Assembly: GCF_010726085.1 (NCBI RefSeq)
Contig: NZ_AP022560.1
Coordinates: 5,642,001-5,706,000, forward strand
From: Mycolicibacterium moriokaense
GTDB taxonomy: Bacteria > Actinomycetota > Actinomycetes > Mycobacteriales > Mycobacteriaceae
Length of the DNA: 64,000 nucleotides
Direction: 5' to 3'
Shown: one piece after another, positions 30,701 through 40,100 of the stretch
Numbering within the stretch: the first letter of the stretch is position 1
How the letters are laid out: each line of letters begins with the position of its first letter
Notes under the pieces: model-generated
Told to the model about the DNA's origin: nothing
Seen by the model: the letters and a program-made list of their open reading frames with translations, nothing else
The model's database searches: none
Program-made: the position numbers and the translations under genes

Positions 30701-31191
30701 TCGAGCAGGTCCCGAAGGCAGTGCACAGGTATGCCCGCGTGCAGGGCGAGGAGCATGACGTACTTGCGGCCACTCTCCTTCTCTATCTCCGGGAATCGTG
30801 CCAAGGAGAACTTGGCCAACAACTCAGCGATGCTGTGTCTGAGCACGCGTTCAAAATCTTGGTTATGAGGAAGTCCCACGTCAGTCCAGAAACTATCCCA
30901 GAATCTGCCTTCCTCGTAGTACAGGGACGCGTGCCCCACGAGGATCAAGAGCGTCAGCGCAGGGAACCGCTTGACGACATCGGAATAGCTCAGATCACGC
31001 AATAGCAGCTGGCGCGCGGCCTGACCCCACTTGCGCTTCGTTTCGTCAATCTCTTCAGCGGTGAAGTCCGTTTCGATGACGAGATTCACCGGCTTGAGCT
31101 TTGCTCGCCAGTCGTATTCAGCGTCCGAGAGCCAATCTCGAAGCGATAGTTTCTCTGCCAAATTTCCCCTCTGCTGCCGCACTAACGGCAC
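27769..31191 (-). CDS. Large protein of unknown fold, DruH-like partner of the helicase
   Basis: A protein of up to 1140 residues with no motif I can assign. The N-terminal 300 residues are helical (LTLLILVGHASLYYEEGRFW, then LLALHAGIPVHCLRDLLDM). The middle part (about 330-780) is beta-rich with repeated Trp-containing strands, like an Ig- or lectin-type region, and the last 300 residues are helical again. The start is uncertain: GTG 31191, GTG 31182, or TTG 31161, the last having GAGGGGAAA just upstream. The stop overlaps the helicase ATG (ATGA). In Druantia type III a protein of about this size (DruH) accompanies DruE; size and position fit, but I cannot confirm homology by eye. Confidence 0.6.
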   Translation of the reverse strand: MPLVRQQRGNLAEKLSLRDWLSDAEYDWRAKLKPVNLVIETDFTAEEIDETKRKWGQAARQLLLRDLSYSDVVKRFPALTLLILVGHASLYYEEGRFWDSFWTDVGLPHNQDFERVLRHSIAELLAKFSLARFPEIEKESGRKYVMLLALHAGIPVHCLRDLLDMINEHIVHGRPANGAALLSWLDEPGKSYRYDSLDIPVRNFFKHGAEFAVDILDRIIEFVSAAGDDPGLLDAELDSSTTGLPVVLLAELIDQLHNKQVRWTSNPREGAIAQKRPILRYDVDDDEIFIALPFPSAGAEEPWRVSLDGDVRDVHCARQWGASAEASTTRASVSAPVREVVLVHGPSDTSAVLPVVDKQDPLLTFSTDGQLIPRRDGLKDAVWVIYPGDNELIDPVSGNVVELQNEGTPAGWRGWRSAFIGLDTVDALQLRWQGELVGTHRMVRKDARPHFEVGEPVLGIRSSDGRPVHATRPWVMLPATKSDPPPIWRVRARRLGHTEWITDEAWNAEDVETCVDPFDDSEEPQLGLFEIVVSGPLGADARLVIFLAEGIWMESDVSIRVPVPAGLTACSVAFGADALITKPSGTIEFGADRIEASIEVASDDHVERISIVPPYVEVRAGDVGSAAMWRVIAPMAAPEELADDRFVAVRAPGAELEEFALLGSTGDRVQVGTRPRRKSGDVFELSTQQFADAARLQGSGRIVARLRTGDDVIDVTVLSIHPKQLGSRVELHEDLLKFDIAEEIQGLSTYVWCATAPWRPPEVLEINNGVAKLPPTLIDAGELRCQLFVDDPWVAIEPPRLPSRDAFRVPQLGWYEGGNATETRIARFLAGVGRLHDTVGSVPEAWAALAQLHADGHADRASGLVPILVENPRASLESLGNSSIELRDKMAMLMRSELVNHSYATDFTLNELHSDPWFGCMTEIADLPSLYNRRDEVPLERKETIEYLTDKGGEVLIELLSTGTVSPVGQACIDEVIFKMASAPTGDVETAVRERALVPRPLLHYDTRRIGSYEAFLRRREWLESGWSANFATRMELVLGPIKRASDKAFEAIALRRERIRGIDTGSHPWILMSVQSLTLAFLARLEACERLNGRYLDRGMLTVWTRLAELCPTMVATDLLMAEALTMYERRGNLIGSRA

Positions 31192-31308
31192 TCTAGGTCA
31201 AGTAGGTGACAATGCAAGAGCAAATCGAACCCGCTCCGTAGGCCTCGCCTTTAAGCAGGCATTCGGCAACCGGGACGCACCCTTGAAGCTAGGGAACGCG
31301 CGCCGCTC

Positions 31309-31977
31309 TTAACCCGGCAGTCGATCCATCCAGTCCGAGTCACCGCCGACGGGGGCACCGCTGATCACGACCAGCGGGACACCAGGCTCGGGAAACTGCC
31401 GCAGGACCGCAAGGTTGTTGGCTGCGATCGCGCGGGCGTCGTAACCTATCGGCAGGCCGAGCCTGAGCAGATCTTGCGCCAGTGGAGGTGCGCCGACGCG
31501 GTTCGCCAGCTCGGCGAGCTGGTTGTTATCGAGATCTGTCGCCCCTCCCTCCTCGGGCTGATTTTCGGCAGAGAAGATCTGCTGAACGAAGCGCCACGTG
31601 ACGTCGCTCGACCGCGACTGATCCGCCACGACGTACGTCGCGTAGATCGCTCGAATGTCATACGTCTTGCTGGCCGAGTACTTATCGAGGAAGTCCACGA
31701 ACCGAAGGTTCACCCGAAGCGTGCCATCCTCGATGCGTCGACCGATCTCGTCACCTTGCGCGCGGATCATCTTCCCGCTGAACGGGCACATCGGATCCAC
31801 GTACAGATCGATCACCCCGAGTGCGTTCGGGTCGCCGATGGCGATCGCATCCCCGGCCGGCGCCGCAACGGCCGCCCGGGCAACTCCTGCGACCGGTCCG
31901 CACATCAGCAGTGCCACGATCACGGCGGCAAACGCCCCGAGAGCGCGCACCGCCCGACTCACCCGAGTTCCGTCCAT
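31309..31977 (-). CDS. Secreted thioredoxin-like (DsbA-type) protein
   Basis: A 222-residue exported protein with a signal peptide (VRALGAFAAVIVALLMCGPV, cleavage probably near ARAAVAAP) and a Thioredoxin_4/DsbA-like domain. The motif at the usual active site is YVDPMCPFSGKM: the first Cys is present but the second is Ser, so it cannot act as a normal CxxC dithiol oxidase. Near the end VPLVVISGAPV supplies the cis-Pro loop. The start ATG 31977 is preferred over upstream frame extensions to 32175 because the signal peptide begins there. It is transcribed away from jetA. Confidence 0.82.
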   Translation of the reverse strand: MDGTRVSRAVRALGAFAAVIVALLMCGPVAGVARAAVAAPAGDAIAIGDPNALGVIDLYVDPMCPFSGKMIRAQGDEIGRRIEDGTLRVNLRFVDFLDKYSASKTYDIRAIYATYVVADQSRSSDVTWRFVQQIFSAENQPEEGGATDLDNNQLAELANRVGAPPLAQDLLRLGLPIGYDARAIAANNLAVLRQFPEPGVPLVVISGAPVGGDSDWMDRLPG

Positions 31978-32126
31978 GCCACCATCATGTCGCGCCGTCC
32001 CCCGGGGACGATTCGCGCGGTCCCCGGCAGCGACGAGACCCGTCGACACATGAGCCCCGCAAGTCCCATAATTCACGCCAGCCCCAGGCTGCGGCGACGC
32101 AGCACAATCCGTTGAGCGCAATGCGA

Positions 32127-32255
32127 TTCCACTGACGTCGACAAACGCCGGCCTGACGAAAATCCTCCCCGACACGACCCGTTCGCGCTCCGAACATGTC
32201 GTCCCCGTGCCCTATGTTGAGGCCTCCGGACGAACCCAACTGGATAGAGGAACGG
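32127..32255 (+). promoter_or_regulatory. Wadjet promoter region, copy 1
   Basis: This region is about 80 percent identical to 36321-36447, which lies in front of the second Wadjet segment. Shared blocks include TTCC-x-CTGACGTCG, CCCGACACGACCCG, CGCTCCGAACATGTCG and CCTATGTTG. TATGTT (32213-32218) is a candidate -10 box. It ends with AGAGGAACGG before GTG 32256. Confidence 0.65.
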
Positions 32256-33686
32256 GTGGACGACAACGCAGGAGCAGCCGACCTGCTCGAGCTCAACCGC
32301 GACCTGCAGGGCTCCCGGGCGATCCGTCTGCTCGCCGCCACCAACCTCAGCCTCTACGCCACGCTCATGGAGCGCCACCTTTCCGACGGCGCCGTACCCG
32401 AGACCGAGCTCGTCATCCACCTCGAACGCGACCTCGCCGACCTCGACGACCCCCAATCTGGCCTCGCCCTCATCAAGTCCTGGGCCGCCCAGGGATGGCT
32501 GCACCGCATCGTCGACGAACGCCACGACCAGAACGTCTGCTACCTCACCCAGGACGCCCGACGCGCCCTGGACTTCCTCAGAGGCATGCGCCGCCAGGAC
32601 ACCATCGCGACCGGCGGCTCCATCACCGGCATCGCCGCCCGCCTCAAACAAGTCGCTCTGAAGGTCGACCACGACCCCGCCCGCATCCGCAAGCACATCG
32701 AAGCTGAAATCGCCGCCCTCCACGAAGAACTCGAGGCCCTGGAGGCCGGCCACCGTCCCCAGCCCGACGTCACCGACTGCTATGACGAGGCCCGCGCCAT
32801 CGCCCTGCAGATGGAACGCCTCATCACCGACATCGGCCAATACGGCACCATGATCGAGCAGGCCACCGCCGCGCTGGACGAGCCCATCGACTCTAACACC
32901 GAGTACCGCGACCGCCAGCGCCAGATGTACTCCGATTACCAGGCCGCCTGGGACTCCCAGGGCCGCGACTCCCACCGCGCCTTCCTGCGCATGATCAACG
33001 ACCCCGACCAACGCGCCGAGTTCGAGGCCGATGTCGCCGCCGTCGCCGAAGCCCTCCCCGACCTCGACCCCGCCCTGCGCAAGGTCATGGCCGGCTTCTT
33101 CGAACTCGTCGGCCACCAGATCGACGAAGTCGAACGCATCCAGCAGCGCTGTGCCCAACGCGTCAAACGCTTCACCGCCTTCGGCACCATGGAGCAGAGC
33201 CGCGGCATCGCCCGCCAACTCAACGAGGCCATCGGCGCCGCCCGCGCCCTCCTCAAGTCCAGCTTCACCGACTCCCGCCTCGACATCGACGTCCCCCTGG
33301 CCCGCCATGCCATCAGTTCCGTTGGCGCACTGAGCTTTAAGATCGGCGACCTGTCCAATCCCAAACCCGCCAAACCCGCCGACGGCGAGGTCGACCTGTC
33401 CAGCTTCGCCGCCCTCACCACCCAGGTCGACGCACCCGCCATGTCCGACATGCTCAACCGCGCCCTTCGCGACGGGCCCGTCGACCTCCCCGACGCCGTC
33501 GCCATGCTCGACACCGCCTACCTCGGCCACGTCATCGTGCTGTGGTCCTGGGCCCTCACCCAGCCCAACCCCGACACCAAAGACTCCGTCACCGTGCGCT
33601 TCAAGTCCCTCGACGGCCCCGACCGCCAAATCGCCGTCCCCCGCCTGACATTCACCGAACCCATCACCACCGGAGTCGCCACGTGA
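32256..33686 (+). CDS. jetA: Wadjet JetA / MksF (DUF3375), kleisin-type subunit
   Basis: JetA (DUF3375) is the kleisin-like subunit of the Wadjet/MksBEF SMC complex, which recognises and restricts circular plasmids. The 476 residues are the normal size: winged-helix N-terminus (LLAATNLSLYATLMERHL), long central helices (IRKHIEAEIAALHEELEALE) and a beta-rich C-terminus. I chose GTG 32256 because AGAGGA precedes it and the duplicate promoter at 36448 has GTG plus a similar ribosome site at the same place; the frame is open to ATG 32196. The stop overlaps a jetB start (GTGA), but that jetB is only a stub here. In M. smegmatis the homologue is called EptA. Confidence 0.85.
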   Translation: MDDNAGAADLLELNRDLQGSRAIRLLAATNLSLYATLMERHLSDGAVPETELVIHLERDLADLDDPQSGLALIKSWAAQGWLHRIVDERHDQNVCYLTQDARRALDFLRGMRRQDTIATGGSITGIAARLKQVALKVDHDPARIRKHIEAEIAALHEELEALEAGHRPQPDVTDCYDEARAIALQMERLITDIGQYGTMIEQATAALDEPIDSNTEYRDRQRQMYSDYQAAWDSQGRDSHRAFLRMINDPDQRAEFEADVAAVAEALPDLDPALRKVMAGFFELVGHQIDEVERIQQRCAQRVKRFTAFGTMEQSRGIARQLNEAIGAARALLKSSFTDSRLDIDVPLARHAISSVGALSFKIGDLSNPKPAKPADGEVDLSSFAALTTQVDAPAMSDMLNRALRDGPVDLPDAVAMLDTAYLGHVIVLWSWALTQPNPDTKDSVTVRFKSLDGPDRQIAVPRLTFTEPITTGVAT

Positions 33687-33784
33687 CCACCGAAGCCGAC
33701 ATCGACTTCTCCTCACTCCCCCAGGTCGATGACCCCGACGGCCCCGTTCCGACGACGACAGAAAGAACCAAGCGCAGCCAGTAG
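33683..33784 (+). pseudogene. jetB: Truncated jetB, first 17 codons plus unrelated tail
   Basis: Starting at GTG 33683, overlapping the jetA stop, the first 47 bases match the true jetB start at 36477-36523 with two mismatches ([15 protein letters not shown]). Similarity then stops abruptly, and a stop codon follows at 33782-33784. The frame encodes 33 residues. It is the left side of a break in an originally continuous jetA-jetB operon. Confidence 0.8.
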
Positions 33785-34099
33785 CCATCTAGCTTCTGCG
33801 CCTGGACTGCGGCCTAGGCCCTGGGTAGCCCCTTGTCATCGATCATCAACCACCCATGAAGCGCGACGATGAAAGCAACTCGGATCCGGCGGTCACCGTC
33901 ACCACCGCTTGACTCAGCAATCATTAGTTGCGCTTTGTTGTGACGGACGTATTGTTCTGGTGCGCAGCGGGTTTCAGCGCGCAATCATCCGTCATGTTGA
34001 CTGTCGCAACCCATTGCCACTCCCTGCCCGTGGGAGGACGATAAGGAGATCCAGCGGCGCCGCCGAGACGCTGCCCCACCTAACACCGGAGGCAGAAAA
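33785..34099. other. About 315 bp downstream of the jetB stub, no gene
   Basis: No coding stretch is seen. The right end carries the ribosome binding site GGAGGCAG of the next gene. The junction where Wadjet sequence gives way to ordinary chromosome lies at or just before 33730. Confidence 0.4.
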
Positions 34100-34720
34100 A
34101 TGTATGCAAGAAGCACCACAATCCAGGCGCGGCCCAGGTCCATCGACGACGGTATTGCGCACGTGCGCGACACGGTGATGCCCGCACTGGAAGCCATCGA
34201 CGGCTGCATGGGCCTGTCCTTGATGGTCGACCGGACGTCTGGCCGCTGCATTGTCACCAGCTCCTGGGAGTCCGAGGAGGCCATGCGTGAAAGCGCGGAG
34301 ACCCTGCGGCCGATTCGCGACCGGGCCGCGGAGCTCTTCGGTGGCAGCCCCCAGATCGAGGAATGGGAGATCGCCGCCATGCACCGCGAGCACCGCGCGG
34401 GTGAGGGAGCCTGCGCCCGGGCCACCTGGGTCCAGGTCGATCCGAATCAACTCGACGGAGGCATCGAGTTCTACAAGGCGACCATCCTGCCCGCCCTCGA
34501 GGAGCTCGACGGATTCTGCAGTGCCAGCCTGCTCGTCGATCGGGCGTCGGGTCGCGGCGTCGCCGTGGCGAGCTTCGACAACGCCGAAGCGCTCGAGCAG
34601 AACAGGGATCGGCTGGAGGGCATCAAGTCCTCGGGCAGCCAGGAAGCACGCGCCGACGTACTCGACGAGTGCGACTTCGAGTTGGCACTCGCGCACCTGC
34701 ATGTGCCCGAAATGGTCTGA
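34100..34720 (+). CDS. Tandem ABM-like (dimeric alpha/beta barrel) protein
   Basis: The 206 residues contain two similar halves (about 1-95 and 105-206), each with the strand-helix pattern of antibiotic-biosynthesis-monooxygenase folds: [17 protein letters not shown]...[22 protein letters not shown], matched by [16 protein letters not shown]...[22 protein letters not shown]. Such proteins are numerous in mycobacteria and mostly uncharacterised. GGAGGCAG lies seven bases before ATG 34100. It sits in the 2.7-kb insert between the two Wadjet segments and has no evident link to them. Confidence 0.75.
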   Translation: MYARSTTIQARPRSIDDGIAHVRDTVMPALEAIDGCMGLSLMVDRTSGRCIVTSSWESEEAMRESAETLRPIRDRAAELFGGSPQIEEWEIAAMHREHRAGEGACARATWVQVDPNQLDGGIEFYKATILPALEELDGFCSASLLVDRASGRGVAVASFDNAEALEQNRDRLEGIKSSGSQEARADVLDECDFELALAHLHVPEMV

Positions 34721-34783
34721 CCCCAGCGCGGGCACTGCCCGCAGTCACCACCCGCGCCGCCATCGGGGACACAGTCGGGCTGC

Positions 34784-35818
34784 TCAGTCCACCCGATGCG
34801 CTCTGCGGAAGCGATCGAGATAGGCCGGCCAGTCCCAAGTCGACAGGAACTCGGTGGTCGCCGAATAGCCGTTCTCGTACAGCGCTTCGGTGTCCTGGGG
34901 GGTGATGTCGAAGTCGAGCACACCAACATCGGTCGAGTCCACCTGGATGGCGCGCACCTTCACCCAGGGCTGGCTGAGGTGCGCCTGGTCATGCCCGACC
35001 AGCATCGTGGTGATCAGGCTCTCCAGCAAGGACGGTCCACCCCAGCGCAGCCGGCCCAGCCCAGGAATCAGTTGTTCGACGCTGGGAGCCGGCAGATAGG
35101 GAACCACCGTCACACCGAACGTGGGCCAACGAGGCTCCTTGCCGTCGGGACGGTCGAAGGAGTCGATCGGGAAGTTCGACAGCACACCGCCGTCAACCAG
35201 CGTGCACGGTTGTCCCGCAGCGTTATTCAACGTCACCGGGGGATACAGAAACGGTATCGCCATCGAGGCCCGCACCGCGTCGGCCACCGATTGTTCGTCC
35301 GGGTCCCGTCCGTAGACCCGCCGGTAGTCCCACGGCAGCCGCACCAGTTGGCCGGTCGTCAGGTCGGCCACCGTGACCACCAGGCGGTACCGGCGCTCCG
35401 GCAGCAAGTGTTTGTCATCGATCGCCAAGTCGCCAAAGGTGCTGACGCCCAGGTTTTTCAGCTCACCGCGCACCCACTCGTGTGCGAAATCGCCGCGGTA
35501 GATACCGGTCTCGCGCAACAGCCCCCATGCCGTACCCAACAGCGGGATCCGCTCGATCGGACCGCTGTCCGCGAACTTGCGGTACGGCACGCTCAACGCG
35601 AGATCACGCAACTGCTCGCTGCTCAGTGGATCGCTTTGCGACGCGGCGGCCACCACCGCGCCCACCAGCGACCCGGCGGACGTGCCGGAGACCCGCTGAA
35701 CCTCATACCCCGCGTCCACGAGCGCGCCGACAGCTCCCACCAACCCGATGCCCTTCACCCCGCCGCCGGACAACACCAGATCCGCACGAAGGGGGCCCGA
35801 GGGTCGCATCGCAGCCAT
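34784..35818 (-). CDS. Patatin-like phospholipase
   Basis: A 344-residue patatin-family serine lipase/acyl hydrolase. It has the oxyanion-hole loop SGGGVKGIGL near residue 18, the nucleophile elbow GTSAGS (GxSxG) near 46, and the catalytic Asp in VDGGVLSNFP near 217, so the Ser-Asp dyad is complete. The start ATG 35818 is chosen because the conserved domain begins about ten residues later; the longer frame to 36067 lacks domain character. It is convergent with the ABM-like gene and unrelated to the surrounding Wadjet genes. Confidence 0.85.
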   Translation of the reverse strand: MAAMRPSGPLRADLVLSGGGVKGIGLVGAVGALVDAGYEVQRVSGTSAGSLVGAVVAAASQSDPLSSEQLRDLALSVPYRKFADSGPIERIPLLGTAWGLLRETGIYRGDFAHEWVRGELKNLGVSTFGDLAIDDKHLLPERRYRLVVTVADLTTGQLVRLPWDYRRVYGRDPDEQSVADAVRASMAIPFLYPPVTLNNAAGQPCTLVDGGVLSNFPIDSFDRPDGKEPRWPTFGVTVVPYLPAPSVEQLIPGLGRLRWGGPSLLESLITTMLVGHDQAHLSQPWVKVRAIQVDSTDVGVLDFDITPQDTEALYENGYSATTEFLSTWDWPAYLDRFRRAHRVD

Positions 35819-36320
35819 AGGCCCAGCCTGACACGAGATGCTGAGAATCTCGCCGCCGCTGCGGACGTATCGCCCGAACAACGCTCGCCACCACCGAACT
35901 CGATCAAGCGGCCGGAGCTCCGGAACCGAACACCGCCGAGGTCCGTTCTTGGGCCCGCGCCGCCGGACTCCCGGTACCGGATCGTGGGCGACTTCGCCCC
36001 GACATCTGTCGGGCATGGCACGAAGCCAACGACCCGCGCTGACCGCCCCCTTCCCGCGGTGCCACACCCGCCGTGCGGCGCGACACCATCGTCCGCTGGC
36101 AGCACGGTGGGTCGCCTACCGAGTTGCCAACCTACGAGCGACACATTCGCTTGTGACCGGACGAGCGGTAGTTCTTGAGCGACAGTGTCGCGCGGAGGCT
36201 GGCAATTCGGATAGTGCTTCCCTCTTTACGCCGAAGTCCCGCGACACGCCAACCCGAAATAACTTCTGCCTCACATTTCACAGCAGCACCGTCACTCGCA
36301 TTGCCTTGCGAGCACGGGTA
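35819..36320. other. About 500 bp upstream of patatin, no gene
   Basis: No supported gene lies here. It should hold the promoter of the patatin gene (minus strand) and the right junction between ordinary chromosome and the second Wadjet segment, which starts near 36321. Confidence 0.4.
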
Positions 36321-36447
36321 TTCCGCTGACGTCGGCAAACCCGCACCGTCGCCAAAATCTCCCCCGACACGACCCGTCGCGCTCCGAACATGTCGGGGCC
36401 GTGACCTATGTTGGGGCGTCCGACCAATTGCAGAGCGAGGAACGCAG
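36321..36447 (+). promoter_or_regulatory. Wadjet promoter region, copy 2
   Basis: A second version of the jetA upstream region (compare 32127-32255), with the same order of conserved blocks, a candidate -10 box TATGTT (36407-36412) and GCGAGGAACGCAG before GTG 36448. Here it drives a jetA stub, jetB and jetC. Confidence 0.65.
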
Positions 36448-36480
36448 GTGCACGACGAGAACGTGAGAGCTTCCGCATGA
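36448..36480 (+). pseudogene. jetA: jetA stub, 10 codons, overlapping jetB
   Basis: GTG 36448 takes the position of the jetA start (compare GTG GAC GAC AAC at 32256 with GTG CAC GAC GAG AAC here) but reaches a stop after ten codons. The stop TGA overlaps the jetB start as ATGA. This is what remains of jetA after an internal deletion; as a mini-leader it could keep jetB translationally coupled. Confidence 0.6.
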
Positions 36481-37169
36481 CCACCGAAGCCGACATCGAC
36501 TTCTCCTCGCTCCCCCAGGTCGACCAACAGACCGCCCGCCCGCCGGGTGTACGCCGACCCCGCTTCGACGGCGACGTCTCCGAACTCCCCGACCGCGCCT
36601 GCTGGGCCCTGCAGCACCTGCTCACCCGCCGCTATCTCAGCGCCGAGGCCGACGCCGACGTCTACAGCTGGGTCCTCGAGTACCGCAAGGAACTGGCCGT
36701 CCGACTCTCCGAACTCGACCTGATCCTGCGCATCGTCGACGGCACCGACATCGCCTTCGTCGAGCAGGCCCGCTACGAATCCGCCAGGGGCATCAAGCTT
36801 TTGCGCCGCGAACCGCTCGGCACCTACGACTCCATCCTCGCCCTGCACCTTGCCCAGATGATGCGCGCCGCCGGCGGGCAGACCGTCCTGATCAGCCGCG
36901 AGGAGATGCACAACCTGTTCTCCGGCGTCCTCAACGACACCGACCGCGACGCCGTCACCTTCGCCGCCCGCATCGACGGCGCCATCGCCCGGCTCACCGG
37001 CCTGGAGATCCTGCGCAAGAGCCGCGACGACGAGGACAGCTACACCATCTCCCCCGTCATCACCGCCATCATGACCGCCTCGGTCATCACCGAACTGCAG
37101 CAGCAGTTCGAACAGCTCCTCAACGGCGGGACCCCAGCAGCAGAAGACGAGACCGACCTTGACGACTGA
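36477..37169 (+). CDS. jetB: Wadjet JetB / MksE (DUF4194), winged-helix subunit
   Basis: JetB (DUF4194) is the KITE-like accessory subunit that binds JetA and the JetC heads. The 230 residues include the typical block [22 protein letters not shown] near 45-66 and a C-terminal winged-helix part ([20 protein letters not shown]). ATG 36477 overlaps the jetA stub stop. The last 11 bases overlap jetC, which points to tight coupling. The DUF4194 assignment fits length and order. Confidence 0.85.
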   Translation: MTTEADIDFSSLPQVDQQTARPPGVRRPRFDGDVSELPDRACWALQHLLTRRYLSAEADADVYSWVLEYRKELAVRLSELDLILRIVDGTDIAFVEQARYESARGIKLLRREPLGTYDSILALHLAQMMRAAGGQTVLISREEMHNLFSGVLNDTDRDAVTFAARIDGAIARLTGLEILRKSRDDEDSYTISPVITAIMTASVITELQQQFEQLLNGGTPAAEDETDLDD

Positions 37170-40100
37170 ACAGTTCCACCTGTCCCGCCTGCAGGTCATC
37201 AACTGGGGTGTGTTCGACGGCTACCACTCCATCCCGTTCAGCGCGGGCGGCGCCCTCATCGCAGGCGCCTCCGGCAGCGGCAAATCCTCACTGCTGGACG
37301 CCATTTCGCTCGGCTTCCTGCCGTTCAACCGTCGCAACTTCAACGCCTCCGGCGACAACACCGCCGCCGGATCCAGCGCCGGCCGCCGCACCGTCGACAA
37401 GTATGTCCGCGGCGCCTGGGGCCAGCGCAGCGACGGCGGCACCAGCCGCGTCATGTACCTGCGCGGCGAGGGCACCGCCTGGTCGGCCGTCGCCGTCACC
37501 TACACCAGCGATACCGGCCGCACCGTCACCGGCCTGGTGCTCAAGTGGCTGACCGGCGAATCCCGCAACGACTCCTCCAGCCGCTTCGTCCTCGGCGACG
37601 GCGACCTCGACATCGAGGACGTCTGCAACCGCTGGGCCGCCGGCCGCTTCGACGCGAAAGTCTTCAACGACGACTGGCGCTTCACCACCAAGGTCGAATC
37701 GCAGTACCTCGCGCAGCTGTACGCCACGATCGGAATCCGCGCCTCCGACGCCGCCCAGCAGCTGCTCGGCAAGGCCAAATCGCTGAAAAGCGTTGGCGGA
37801 CTGGAACAGTTCGTCCGCGAGTTCATGCTCGACGAACCTGACAGCCTCGCCCGGCTGCCCGAGGCGCTCAAGCAGATCGACCCCCTCGTCGAGGCCCGCG
37901 AACTGCTGGCCGTCGCGCAGAAGAAGCGCAAGATCCTCGGCGACATCGAGGCCATCCAGCAGCGCTACACCTCCGAGTCCTCCGACCTCGGCATCATCGA
38001 CCTCGTCGACGCGCCGATGGTGCGCGCGTTCACCGACCACGTCCGCCTCGCCCAGTGCCCGACGCAGATCGAGACGCTCGACAGCACCATCGCGCAGCTG
38101 GAGAACGAGTACGAGGACGTCACCCGCAGCCTGAATCTCGCCAAGGCCGAAGCTGATTCGCTCAACGCACAGATCAGCGGATCCAGCGCGAACATCGCCC
38201 CGCTGCAGTCGCAGGTGACCGCCGCCGAGACCGAGGCCGAGCAGGTGGAGCGCCGTCGCGCCGCCTACGACGACATGCTCGCCGCCCAGGACATCGAGTC
38301 CCCCGACACCGCCGACGAGTTCTGGAACCTGCGCGAGGAACTGCTCGCCGAGGCCACCGAACTACTCGCTAAGGTCGAACGCAACCGCGAGGCGTCCACC
38401 GACGCGGAGTACGCGCAGAAGGCCGCCCGCATCGCCCGCGACGACGCCGCCAAGGAACTCAAACGCGTCGAGCACGTCGGCTCCGCGCTGCCGGAGTTCG
38501 CGCTCGCGATGCGCGACCACATCAGCGCGGCCCTCAAAGTCGCGCCCTCCGAGCTGCCCTACATCGCCGAACTGCTCGACCTCAAACCCGACCAGACCCG
38601 CTGGCGCACCGCCGTCGAGAAGGTCCTACGAGGCGTCGGCCTGCGGCTGCTCGTCCCCGACCAGCACTGGGAGAAGGTGCTGCGGTTCGTCAACGACACC
38701 GACATGCGCGGCCGTCTGCAGCTGCACCACGTGCGGACGAAGATGCTCGGCGCCGAACCCGTCGCCCCCGAACCGAACACGTTGGCGGGCAAGCTGTTCG
38801 CCGTCGACCCCAAGCATCCGTGCGCGGCCGAGGCTGTCGACCTCATCACCCACGCCGGTGACCACGTCTGCGTCGACACCCCCGACGTGTTCGCCCGCTA
38901 CCGCCGCGCCGTCACCGACACCGGCCTGTACAAGGACTCCGACCGGCTCGCGGTCAAGGACGACCGGCGGGCGGTCAAGCAGTCCGAGTACCTGTACCAG
39001 GGCGACGTCACCGCCAAGATCAACGCGCTGACGCTGGAGCTCGCCGCCGCCGAGGAGACCTACCAGAAGGCCCGCCGCGTCGCCGACGACATCGCCGCCC
39101 AGCGCCAGCATTGGCGCGACCGCGCCGCAGCGTGCAGGGCGATCTGCGAGCAGTTCCCGCAGTGGAGCCAGATCGACACCGAAACCGCCGACGGGCACGC
39201 CGAGCGCCTGCGCGAACAGTACGAACTGCTGCTGGCCGACAACCCCGACCTCGACGCGCTCAATGCCCGCGCCGACGAATGCTGGTCGCAGATCCAGAAA
39301 TTCATGACGCGACGCGGCGCGATCCAGACCCGCCGCGACACCCTCGACGAGCGCCGCACCCGGCTGCTGGACCTGGCCGAGCGGCTGTCCCCGCCGTTCG
39401 TGTCCGAGCCGCTGACCGAACTGCTGCAGCGCTACTCCGCCTCGCTACCGATGTCGCTGGAGCTGCTCGACCCCGAACCGTACCGCGATGCGCTGTTCAC
39501 CGCGATCAAGAAGGAACGCGAGCAGCTGCGGGAGAGCCGGCGCCGGTCGTACGACGAGTTGGCACGCATCCTGAATACGTTCGACACGTCGTTCCCCGAC
39601 GCGATCCCCAACGACAGCGAGGACTTCGACGAGCGGGTGCACGACTACGTGGCGCTGTGTAAGCACATCGACGAGCGTGAGCTGCCCGAGGCCTACGAGC
39701 GGATGATGCGACTGGTCACCGAGCAGGCCCCGGACGCGATCCTCACGCTGCACCGCGTCGCCGAGCAGGAGGCGCGGCGCATCGCCGAGCAGATCGACCG
39801 GGTCAACAACGGCCTCGGCGCGGTCGAGTTCAACCGCGGCACCAGGCTGACGCTGCGTGCCACCCCGCGCAACCTGGCGGCTGTCGACGAACTCACCGAG
39901 ATCGTGCGGTCGATCTCGCGGCGCATCGCCGAGGTGGGGCTGGGCGACAAGCAGGCGATCCTCGACCAGTACGCCGACATCCTGCGGCTGCGCAACCGGC
40001 TGGCGTCCACCGCGCCGGAGGACAAGGCGTGGACGCGCGACGCGCTGGATGTGCGCAACCGGTTCATGTTCGACTGCGCGGAGTGGGACGTCGCCACCGA

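Noticed and set aside
23141..31191. DISARM or dpd (7-deazaguanine) system
   Set aside because: DISARM splits helicase and DUF1998 into two genes and adds a methyltransferase and PLD nuclease; dpd clusters carry DpdA-type genes. Neither set is present here.
32190..32205. CGAACATGTCG in the Wadjet promoter as a LexA (SOS) box
   Set aside because: The mycobacterial SOS box needs TCGAAC and GTTCGA arms; the right arm does not match in either promoter copy.
32073..33788. Minus-strand frame of 571 residues, Gly/Val/Glu rich
   Set aside because: It lies antisense to jetA, whose family and codon pattern are clear; long antisense frames are common in such GC-rich genes.
34796..36178. Plus-strand frame of 460 residues
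   Set aside because: Antisense to the patatin gene with its intact GxSxG and DGG motifs; the translation is rich in Arg, His and Gln and has no domain.
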